Assembly: GCA_002383325.1 (NCBI GenBank)
Contig: DFYJ01000075.1
Span: 17,713-28,670 of the forward strand
Source of the DNA: Candidatus Aminicenantes bacterium UBA4085
GTDB lineage: Bacteria; Acidobacteriota; Aminicenantia; Aminicenantales; UBA4085
Length of the DNA: 10,958 bases
Direction of reading: 5' to 3'
The notes under the pieces are model-generated. The model was not told the origin of the DNA and ran no database searches. It saw only the letters and a program-made list of their open reading frames with translations. Both the position numbers and the translations under genes were made by a program. Shown here in pieces: positions 5,259 to 10,958 of this stretch (positions are counted from its first letter, which is position 1; the number at the start of each line of letters is the position of its first letter).

Positions 5259-7106
5259 ATGAAAAGAGCCGCCTACATCCTGCTGGCTACAGCCTTCCTG
5301 GTGCCGTCCCTGAGCGCCCAGGAGCAGGAAACACGATATGTCAATAACTCGTTCGCCCGCCTCAGCCATCTGACGGGGGCGGCTTTCATCCAGAGAGCCC
5401 AGGACCTCGGCTATGAAGACGCCGAGATCAACACCCCCATCGCTGAAGGCGACCGGATCGGCACGACCGAAGGCCGCATGGAGATCTACCTCGGCAAGCG
5501 GCTTTACGTGCGGCTGGATCAGAACTCCAAGATCGATTTCGCCTCCCTCCCCCGCCGCGACAACGCCGTGACCCGGATACGCCAGTGGTCCGGCCATATG
5601 TACCTTGACGTGGGCGCCCTGGCTAAAGAGAAGTCCATTGAGGTCCTGACCGACGACGCCACGTTCTACGTCCTGGACCGGGGTCTCTACCGCATCGACG
5701 TCCGCGAGGGCGGCGGCACCGAGATCATGGTCTTCGAGGGCATGGTCGAGGCGGCCGGCGAGGACGGATCCATGCTGGTCAAGGACTCGCAGAAGATCGT
5801 CCTGGCCAAGGGCGGCTTCCAGGGCAAGCCGGCGGCCTTCTTCGCGGCCGGGTCCGAGGACGCTTTCGACCGCTTCAACTCCTCCCGCTTGTCGCTGGTC
5901 CGGCGAGAGTCCGGGCGCAGCTACCTGCCCGAGGAGCTCTCCGACCTCGAGTACGAGCTTGACGAGTACGGCGACTGGAACGAGTCGCCCGAATTCGGCT
6001 GGGTCTGGATCCCCCGCAACATGGGTCCCGACTGGCGTCCCTACTCCTGGGGCCGCTGGACTTGGATTCCCATAGCCGGCTGGGTCTGGATTCCCTCCGA
6101 GCCGTGGGGATGGGGCCCCTTCCACTACGGCCGCTGGCATTGGAGCATGGGCTGGGGCTGGCACTGGATCCCGATGGGGGTCTGGGGCCCGGCCTGGGTG
6201 GATTGGTGGTGGGGCTATGACTACTGGGGCTGGGCGCCCCTGAGCTACTGGGGCTACCCCGGCGTTCTCTATAATAACCGCTACTGGGGCCGCGGCTGGC
6301 AGGGCTATTACCCCCACAACTCCCGAGCCATGACCGTCATCCGCAAGGATCAACTCCAGGCCAAGGACATCAGGAGGGTCTCGATCAATCCCGACGCGCT
6401 CAAGAACGTCGGCCAGATCACGATGGCGGGCAAAATGCCCGATGTGCGGCCCGTCTCCCCCAGCCGGATCTCGACCGAGCCCCTGAGCGGCGCCGGCGGC
6501 GGCGTCATCCTGCGTCAGGGCGGCGCAGGCGCGGCCGGCGAGGGCACGACTCGCGGCCAGAGCGACCGGGCCATCCGCGAAACCGGTAATTCCCAGGCCG
6601 GCGGACAACCGTCCGGCAGCCGAGTCGTGGACAACCGGTCGGGCACCACGCAGGGCCAGGGCGACAAACCGGCTTCCGCCAGGACCGGCGAGAGCGGCGC
6701 GGTCAAGAAGGGCGAGTCCCAGCAGGGCAACCCGCCCGCCGCCAAGAGCGGGGCCGCGGGCGAGCGGAAGATCCGCAAGTACGAGAGCACAACCGGATCG
6801 GGCACCCCGGCGCGATCCTACGCACCCGGTTCGGGATACGGCTATCCTTCCTCCCCGTCCATCACCCGCGAGGGCACCGGCCGGAGCTCCACGGGCTCGG
6901 TTCTGGGCAACGTCTACCGCCGCATCCAGAGCGGCCAGTCGGGTTCCTCGGTCCGGAGCGGCTCCTCTTCGAGCGGCTCGTCCTCTTCCCGCGGGACGGT
7001 CTCGCGGGGCTCCTCCTCGAGCGGCTCTTCCTCGTCCAGGGGCTCCTCCTCCCGCGGCTCGTCGGGCGGCTCCCGCAGCTCCGGCGGCGGCAGCCATCGC
7101 CGGTAA
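5259..7106 (+). CDS. Exported FecR-domain protein with Trp-rich (DUF6600-like) segment and Ser/Gly/Arg tail
   Basis: The protein has 615 residues. ATG 5259 is chosen because AAGGAG lies 7 nt upstream and a clean signal peptide follows (KR, hydrophobic core, likely cleavage after SLSA at residue 20). An upstream extension of the frame would run back into the deacetylase gene. Residues ~30-190 resemble a FecR-type beta domain (ALARLSHLTGAAF-like opening; IAEGDRIGTTEGRMEIYLG; YLDVGALAKEKSIEVLTDDATFYVLDRGLYRIDV). Residues 246-351 hold 25 Trp with repeats such as GWVWIP and [WY]GRW, as in the DUF6600 family often found after FecR domains in Acidobacteria-like genomes. Residues ~390-615 are low-complexity Gly, Ser, Arg and Pro, ending in three 16-residue units and a basic HRR. 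No FecI-type sigma factor gene is adjacent and no transmembrane helix follows the signal peptide, so classic FecR signalling is unlikely. A periplasmic or surface role is inferred; the function is unknown. It is transcribed alone between its own promoter and terminator. Confidence 0.85.
   Translation: MKRAAYILLATAFLVPSLSAQEQETRYVNNSFARLSHLTGAAFIQRAQDLGYEDAEINTPIAEGDRIGTTEGRMEIYLGKRLYVRLDQNSKIDFASLPRRDNAVTRIRQWSGHMYLDVGALAKEKSIEVLTDDATFYVLDRGLYRIDVREGGGTEIMVFEGMVEAAGEDGSMLVKDSQKIVLAKGGFQGKPAAFFAAGSEDAFDRFNSSRLSLVRRESGRSYLPEELSDLEYELDEYGDWNESPEFGWVWIPRNMGPDWRPYSWGRWTWIPIAGWVWIPSEPWGWGPFHYGRWHWSMGWGWHWIPMGVWGPAWVDWWWGYDYWGWAPLSYWGYPGVLYNNRYWGRGWQGYYPHNSRAMTVIRKDQLQAKDIRRVSINPDALKNVGQITMAGKMPDVRPVSPSRISTEPLSGAGGGVILRQGGAGAAGEGTTRGQSDRAIRETGNSQAGGQPSGSRVVDNRSGTTQGQGDKPASARTGESGAVKKGESQQGNPPAAKSGAAGERKIRKYESTTGSGTPARSYAPGSGYGYPSSPSITREGTGRSSTGSVLGNVYRRIQSGQSGSSVRSGSSSSGSSSSRGTVSRGSSSSGSSSSRGSSSRGSSGGSRSSGGGSHRR
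6960..7103 (+). repeat. Three 48-bp tandem units coding a Ser/Gly/Arg tail
   Basis: Units at 6960-7007 (GSSSSGSSSSRGTVSR), 7008-7055 (GSSSSGSSSSRGSSSR) and 7056-7103 (GSSGGSRSSGGGSHRR, degenerate) run in frame to the stop codon. The first two are also similar at DNA level, differing mostly at third positions, so the tail probably grew by tandem duplication and may vary in copy number. Confidence 0.75.
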
Positions 7107-7127
7107 GCTCCCTTCCGTCACCCCTTA

Positions 7128-7159
7128 GGGAAGCGGCCTTCGCCGCTTCCCTTTTTTTT
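7128..7159 (+). terminator. Rho-independent terminator after the FecR-domain gene
   Basis: The stem GGGAAGCGGC (7128-7137) pairs perfectly with GCCGCTTCCC (7142-7151) around the tetraloop CTTC and is followed by T8 (7152-7159). It lies 21 nt after the stop codon. On the minus strand the hairpin is not followed by a T run, so it should not act as an intrinsic terminator for the convergent PBP gene. Confidence 0.95.
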
Positions 7160-7217
7160 GGTTTCCTCCCCAATCTCCGGGGGGACGAATCGGAGTGGGA
7201 TGCAGACGACGGGAGGA

Positions 7218-9644
7218 CTAGGGCCGGTGCCCTTCGCTGCCCCCGGCGTCGCCGTCGTAGTCGAGCACCAGGAGGTGATCCTCGAGCGAGCAAAACCGCA
7301 TCGGCTCGGTTCCCTCCAGGAAGGCTTCCATGAACCGCCAGCGGCAGTAGGAGGCCGGGCGCAGGCCGGTCTTGCGATCGATGGCCTCGAAGACGATGCC
7401 GCTGGGAACGACGAACTCCTCGGGCTTGATCTCGGCTTTAGCCTCCGCGGCCCGCTTCTTCCCGGCCGCGAGGACGCCGCTGAAGAAATCCCTCCAGATG
7501 GGCAGGGCGGCCAAGGCGCCCTCTTCACCGGCCCCCAGCGGATGGTTGTCGTCATAGCCGACCCAGACGCCTGCGCAAAGCGAGGGCGAGAAGCCGATGA
7601 ACCAGGCATCCGTGTACTTGTCCGTCGTTCCGGTCTTGCCGGCCAAGGGCAAATCCGCCAAGAGGCTCGAAGCCCCCCGGGCCGTGCCCCGTTCGACGAC
7701 GCCCTCCAGGATGTAGGTCATCAGGTAGGCGGTCTGGGGCGAGATGACGTCCTCGGACTCGACCTTGTTCTCCTCCAGGATGTTCCCGTCGCGGTCCTCG
7801 ATCTTGAGGATGAAGGAGGGCTTGACCCGGACCCCGCGGTTGGGGAAGGTCGAATAGGCCGAGACCATCTCGATCAGCTTCATCTCGAAGGTTCCCAGGG
7901 CCAGCGACAGATAGGGATAGAGATTGGTGGTCAGCCCGAAGCGCTTGCAATAGTCGACGCCGGTCTGGGGGGTGATCTGGTCGAGGATCGCGGCCGTGGG
8001 CACGTTGCGCGACTCCTCCAGCGCCCAGCGCAGAGTGATCATGCCTTTATACTGGCGATCGTAGTTCTTGGGCGTCCAGGTCGTGTGCGTCCACTTGTCC
8101 TGGAAGTCGGTGGGCTTGTCCTCGATACGCGAAGCGGGAGTGAAGCCGTTGTCCAGGGCCGCCGTATAGATCATCGGCTTGATCGAGGAGCCGGCTTGGC
8201 GGGCCGTCTGGGTGGCCCGGTTCAGCTGGCTGCGGGCGAAGGAATAGCCGCCGACCATGGCCTTGATCTGGCCCGTCTGCGGCTCGACGGCGATGAAGGC
8301 CGCTTCGGCCAGGGGCTCCTGGTCCAGCGACACCTGGAGCTCCTTTTTCTTCTCGTCCTTGCTCTTGATCCGGACCAGGACCACGTGGCCGGCCTGCAGG
8401 AGCCGGTCGAGCTGGCGCGCCTTGGTCCAGCCGATATCGTCGCTGCGCATCCTCCCGGTATAGGTCTTGACCCGGACCTTGGCCTCGGCCTTGGCCACGG
8501 ACAGGACGATGGCCTCGACGACGTCGCCGGCCTCAACCCGGGGCGAGGTCCAGGACTTCAGCCAGTAGTCCTCCAGGGTCCGACCGCTGGTCAGGAAGGC
8601 TTTGTCCTCGGTCAGGAGGGGCTTGTCCTTGCGCCAGCCGCGGCGCTTGTCGTGGTTGCGCAGGCCTTGGCGCAGAGCGGCCTCGGCGGCGGTCTGGGCG
8701 TCGATGTTGAGGGTCGTAGAGACCTTCATTCCGCCCCTGTACAGGGCATCCTCGCCGTAAGTCGAGACGATGGTGCGGCGGATTTCCTCGAAGAAGGTGG
8801 CCCCGAAGTCCGCGTCACCCCGCCCGAGCGGCAGGACGTCCAGCGGCTTCTTCTTGGCTGACTCGGCCCGGGACTTGTCCAGGTAGCCCTCCTCAACCAT
8901 GCGGGTCAGGACGTGGTTGCGGCGGGCCAGGGTCAACTCGGCGGCGTTGTAGGGTGAGTAGCGGGACGGGCCCCGGAAAATGCCGGCGATCATGGCTCCT
9001 TCCTCAAGGGTCAGGTCGGAGACACTCTTGCCGAAAAACAGGTGGGCGGCCGACTCGATGCCGTAGGCCCCGTGGCCCAGGTTGAACTGGTTGCAGTACA
9101 TCTCGAAGATCTTCTCTTTGGAGTACCGCTTCTCGATCTGAACCGCCAGGACCCACTCGACCAGCTTGCGGTGGACGGTCTGCTGGCGGTAGAGAAAATA
9201 TTCCCGGGCCAGCTGTTGGGTGATGGTCGAGCCGCCCTCGAGCTTGCGGCCGCCGAAGACATGCCAGATGTTCTGCCAGATGGCCCGGACGAAGCCCCTC
9301 GCATCCACGCCCCCGTGCTTGAAGAAGCGGGGGTCCTCGGTGGCCAGGATGGCCTGTTTGAGGCTCTCCGGGATCTTGTCGTAGGCCACCAAGATGCGCT
9401 TCTCGGGGCCGATCTCCTTGATCACCCGGCCGTCGTCGGCCAGGATGGAAGTCGTCAGGCTGGGGGTCAGCTTCTCGATCTCGGCCACATCAGGCAGGCC
9501 CTGCTTGACGGCGATATAGGTGCCGAGCAGACCGCCCAGGATGATGGCGGTCCCGAACACCAGCACCTTCAGGAGGCTGCGCAGGAGCTTTTTGGCGTCG
9601 GTCGGGACGATGCGGATCTTCCAAAGCTTCTTGGCGGCGGACAT
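7218..9644 (-). CDS. Class A penicillin-binding protein (bifunctional peptidoglycan glycosyltransferase/transpeptidase, PBP1A-like)
   Basis: The protein has 808 residues from ATG 9644, or 811 from an in-frame TTG at 9653. Numbering here is from the ATG. A short basic cytoplasmic tail and one membrane helix (~28-46) anchor it in the inner membrane. The GT51 glycosyltransferase domain follows, with catalytic E103 in ATEDPRFFKH, GGSTITQQLA at ~137-146, the EKIFEMYCNQFNLG stretch and LTLEEGAMIAGIFRGPSRYSPY. An OB-like insert lies at ~370-440. The transpeptidase domain has SxxK (S486-K489 in GSSIKP), SxN (S545-N547) and KTG (K670-G672), so both activities look intact. It polymerises lipid II and cross-links the glycan strands. 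The gene directly follows tmk: the TTG start abuts the tmk stop and the ATG lies 9 nt beyond it. No clear ribosome binding site is seen for either start, so translation is probably coupled to tmk. ATG is preferred on codon grounds. mrcA/ponA is the usual symbol for relatives. Confidence 0.95.
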   Translation of the reverse strand: MSAAKKLWKIRIVPTDAKKLLRSLLKVLVFGTAIILGGLLGTYIAVKQGLPDVAEIEKLTPSLTTSILADDGRVIKEIGPEKRILVAYDKIPESLKQAILATEDPRFFKHGGVDARGFVRAIWQNIWHVFGGRKLEGGSTITQQLAREYFLYRQQTVHRKLVEWVLAVQIEKRYSKEKIFEMYCNQFNLGHGAYGIESAAHLFFGKSVSDLTLEEGAMIAGIFRGPSRYSPYNAAELTLARRNHVLTRMVEEGYLDKSRAESAKKKPLDVLPLGRGDADFGATFFEEIRRTIVSTYGEDALYRGGMKVSTTLNIDAQTAAEAALRQGLRNHDKRRGWRKDKPLLTEDKAFLTSGRTLEDYWLKSWTSPRVEAGDVVEAIVLSVAKAEAKVRVKTYTGRMRSDDIGWTKARQLDRLLQAGHVVLVRIKSKDEKKKELQVSLDQEPLAEAAFIAVEPQTGQIKAMVGGYSFARSQLNRATQTARQAGSSIKPMIYTAALDNGFTPASRIEDKPTDFQDKWTHTTWTPKNYDRQYKGMITLRWALEESRNVPTAAILDQITPQTGVDYCKRFGLTTNLYPYLSLALGTFEMKLIEMVSAYSTFPNRGVRVKPSFILKIEDRDGNILEENKVESEDVISPQTAYLMTYILEGVVERGTARGASSLLADLPLAGKTGTTDKYTDAWFIGFSPSLCAGVWVGYDDNHPLGAGEEGALAALPIWRDFFSGVLAAGKKRAAEAKAEIKPEEFVVPSGIVFEAIDRKTGLRPASYCRWRFMEAFLEGTEPMRFCSLEDHLLVLDYDGDAGGSEGHRP

Positions 9645-9653
9645 AATGCCCAA

Positions 9654-10259
9654 CTATAGCAGAGGGCCCGCTTTTTTCAAGACCCGAGACAGGATCTCGT
9701 CGCCCAGGTCGCGGCGCTTCCGCCCGGCATCCAGATGGACCATGCGGGGCCCCTTAAAGGAGAGAAAGATGCGCCGGACCCGCTTCAGGTAGCCGGCCCG
9801 TTCGAAGAGCAGGTCGCGCCTCCCCCGGCCTTCGATCCGGCCCAAGCCCCGCTCGGCCGGCAGATCAAGGATGAAGACCAGGTCCGGCCGCGGGGCGAAG
9901 CGCTCGTTGGCCTTCCGGATTGCTTCCGGATCGAGGCCTTTGGCCCCCTGATAAGCGATGGTCGAGAGGTAGTAACGGTCCAGGATCACGATCTTCCCCT
10001 CGGACAGGGCCGGCCGGATGGTCCGCTCGACGTGCTCACGGCGGTCGAGAAGGAAGAGATCCAGCTCCTCGCGGGGGGTCAGGGATCCGGCTTGACGGGC
10101 CTTGCGCCGGATCTCCCGGCCGTGCCGGCCACGGGTCGGCTCGCGTGAGGCAACGGCCGGGAAGCCGCGGCGTCGGAGGCGGCGGACGAGGCTCGCAGCC
10201 TGAGTCGACTTGCCGGTCCCGTCGATGCCTTCCAGGACGATCAAGAGGCCCTTTTTCAT
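9654..10259 (-). CDS. tmk: dTMP kinase (thymidylate kinase)
   Basis: The protein has 201 residues, a normal length for bacterial Tmk, which phosphorylates dTMP to dTDP with ATP for dTTP synthesis in the cytoplasm. The P-loop GIDGTGKST is at residues 11-19. The dTMP-binding REP motif follows (REPTRGRHG, ~39-47, the REPT-x-G-x-x-G form instead of REPGGT), then the DRY motif at 94-96 in DRYYLSTIAYQGA. The lid region RIEGRGRRDLLFER is at ~141-154. ATG 10259 is preceded by a weak, close GAGGGG (2 nt spacing) and by a promoter so near that the mRNA may be leaderless. It is the first gene of a unit with the class A PBP, with no gap between the tmk stop and the PBP's earliest start codon. The gene is divergent from the HtrA-type protease gene. 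Confidence 0.95.
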   Translation of the reverse strand: MKKGLLIVLEGIDGTGKSTQAASLVRRLRRRGFPAVASREPTRGRHGREIRRKARQAGSLTPREELDLFLLDRREHVERTIRPALSEGKIVILDRYYLSTIAYQGAKGLDPEAIRKANERFAPRPDLVFILDLPAERGLGRIEGRGRRDLLFERAGYLKRVRRIFLSFKGPRMVHLDAGRKRRDLGDEILSRVLKKAGPLL

Positions 10260-10267
10260 GGCCCCTC

Positions 10268-10296
10268 ATCTTAGACCCGGCCGTCCCCAAATGCAA
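10268..10296 (-). promoter_or_regulatory. Putative sigma-70 promoter for the tmk-PBP unit
   Basis: On the minus strand a TTGCAT -35 (10291-10296) and a TAAGAT -10 (10268-10273) are 17 bp apart. The -10 lies only 8 nt from the tmk ATG, so transcription would begin at or within 1-3 nt of the start codon. The boxes match consensus moderately (3/6 and 4/6). Confidence 0.4.
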
Positions 10297-10328
10297 CGCT
10301 CAGCGGCCTTTCCGGGTTGGAAACGTGT

Positions 10329-10357
10329 TTGAAAAGGCGGCCGGTCTATGCTATCTT
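10329..10357 (+). promoter_or_regulatory. Putative sigma-70 promoter for the HtrA-type protease gene
   Basis: TTGAAA (10329-10334) and TATCTT (10352-10357) are separated by exactly 17 bp. The predicted start near 10364 gives a leader of about 52 nt. The leader contains a small hairpin CCGTC-AGC-GACGG (10386-10398) just before the ribosome binding site GGAGGAA (10404-10410). Confidence 0.5.
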
Positions 10358-10415
10358 GGACGTTCCCCGTCAAGGCCAGAAACGGCCGTCAGCGACGGAT
10401 CATGGAGGAATACCG

Positions 10416-10958
10416 ATGAAGAAAGCCGTGTGGATCTCTTTGGCCAGCTTCGCTTTAGGCATCATGGCCGCGGGATATATCTTCGTTTTCCTGCCCGAGC
10501 ACAGAGCTTCGGGCGCCGCCTTCGCCGGGGGCTCGGCCGGCGCCGGGACCGGACTGTTCGCCCAGACGACGTCCCTGAAGCCCGAGATGGACTTTGTCAA
10601 GATCACCGAAAAGGTCGGACCGGCCGTGGTCAAGGTCGAATCCGTGCGCGTCGAGAAGGCCTCGCAAAGCTCCTTCTCGGACGGCTCCCCCCTCGACGAG
10701 TTCTGGAACCGGTTCTTCGACCAGCCCACGCCCCGCCAACAGGACCGCAAGGCGACCGTCCAGGGGACGGGCTTCCTGGTCAGCGCCGACGGCTACATCA
10801 TCACCAACAACCACCTGGTCGAGGGTTCCACCAAGACCACCGTGGCCATGATCTCCGACGAGACCTATACGGCCAAGATCGTGGGCACGGATCCAAAAAG
10901 CGACCTGGCCCTGATCAAAATCGAGACCAAGAACGCTCCCTTCGTCGAGCTGGGCGAC
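10416..10958 (+). CDS. HtrA/DegP-type periplasmic serine protease, N-terminal part (3' end outside window)
   Basis: 181 codons are visible and the frame is open to the window end. ATG 10416 follows GGAGGAA with 5 nt spacing. Residues 4-26 form a hydrophobic signal anchor or signal peptide, followed by a Gly/Ala-rich linker. The trypsin-like domain begins at about residue 58 (FVKITEKVGPAVVKVES). It has the oxidised-linker-like DEFWNRFFDQ segment, GTGFLVSADGYIITNNHLVEG with catalytic H133, and SDLALIK with catalytic D163. The catalytic serine (GNSGGP) and PDZ domains would lie downstream. Proteins of this family degrade or refold misfolded envelope proteins. The usual TNNHVV is TNNHLV here, a conservative change. 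The gene is divergent from tmk with its own promoter. A DegP, DegQ or DegS subtype cannot be assigned from the visible part. Confidence 0.93.
   Translation, partial: MKKAVWISLASFALGIMAAGYIFVFLPEHRASGAAFAGGSAGAGTGLFAQTTSLKPEMDFVKITEKVGPAVVKVESVRVEKASQSSFSDGSPLDEFWNRFFDQPTPRQQDRKATVQGTGFLVSADGYIITNNHLVEGSTKTTVAMISDETYTAKIVGTDPKSDLALIKIETKNAPFVELGD

Noticed and set aside
5202..7121. 639-codon minus-strand frame opposite the FecR-domain gene
   Set aside because: It is a high-GC antisense shadow: low-complexity Ala/Gly/Arg composition, no recognisable motif, and it lies opposite a gene with a signal peptide, promoter and terminator.
7158..8861. 567-codon plus-strand frame opposite the PBP gene
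   Set aside because: It is an Asp/Gly/Leu-rich antisense shadow, while the minus strand encodes a class A PBP with all catalytic motifs.
10036..10296. 86-codon minus-strand frame overlapping the tmk start
   Set aside because: It is an alternative frame of tmk with Arg/Pro-rich shadow composition. tmk is clearly the coding frame.
10319..10348. Sigma-E-like promoter (GGAAAC ... GTCTA) upstream of the HtrA-type gene
   Set aside because: The spacing of 19 bp is longer than usual for ECF promoters and the boxes are incomplete. The TTGAAA/TATCTT pair with 17 bp spacing is a better fit.
10402..10419. Five-codon leader ORF (MEEYR) overlapping the HtrA-type start in ATGA
   Set aside because: It has no ribosome binding site of its own and its ATGGAGG simply contains the Shine-Dalgarno sequence of the protease gene, so chance is the simplest explanation.

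Overview
The window is a GC-rich (about two-thirds G+C by eye), gene-dense stretch of a bacterial chromosome. It holds housekeeping genes for chromosome structure (smc), nucleotide synthesis (tmk), peptidoglycan synthesis (class A PBP) and envelope protein quality control (HtrA/DegP family). The class A PBP, the HtrA protease and a secreted FecR/tryptophan-rich protein indicate a diderm. The FecR plus tryptophan-rich architecture, the codon bias and a GTATGTGTCTG-type palindromic repeat are reminiscent of Acidobacteriota or Candidatus Aminicenantes. This taxonomic guess is inference from general familiarity, not a match.

Left part, plus strand (1-5149): the 3' end of smc overlaps a cobalamin-binding-type radical SAM gene that starts at TTG. 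A 130-bp AT-rich gap follows, filled by a palindromic repeat with two direct copies of a 17-bp motif on the left and one inverted copy on the right. It resembles the REP/REPIN-type sequences mobilised by TnpA-REP (RAYT) transposases. Next is a two-gene unit joined by an ATGA overlap: a sodium:solute symporter and a zinc-dependent histone-deacetylase-family amidohydrolase. The coupling suggests that a solute is imported and then deacylated.

Middle, plus strand (5150-7160): a short intergenic region with a perfect extended -10 element and nested inverted repeats precedes a 615-residue exported protein. That protein has a FecR-like domain, a very tryptophan-rich segment (25 Trp in about 106 residues) and a Ser/Gly/Arg tail that ends in three 16-residue units. 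A strong rho-independent terminator closes the gene.

Right part (7218-10958): tmk and a class A penicillin-binding protein form a tightly packed minus-strand pair. Their promoter would lie in the 156-bp gap shared with a divergent HtrA/DegP-type serine protease gene, which is cut by the window end. The gap carries a plausible sigma-70 promoter in each direction, and the tmk one is so close to the ATG that a leaderless mRNA is possible.

No CRISPR array, tRNA, rRNA, insertion sequence or transposase gene was seen, and no gene-free stretch exceeds 300 bp. The most interesting items are the repeat element between the radical SAM and symporter genes, the symporter/deacetylase pair, and the FecR/Trp-rich/Ser-Gly-Arg protein.
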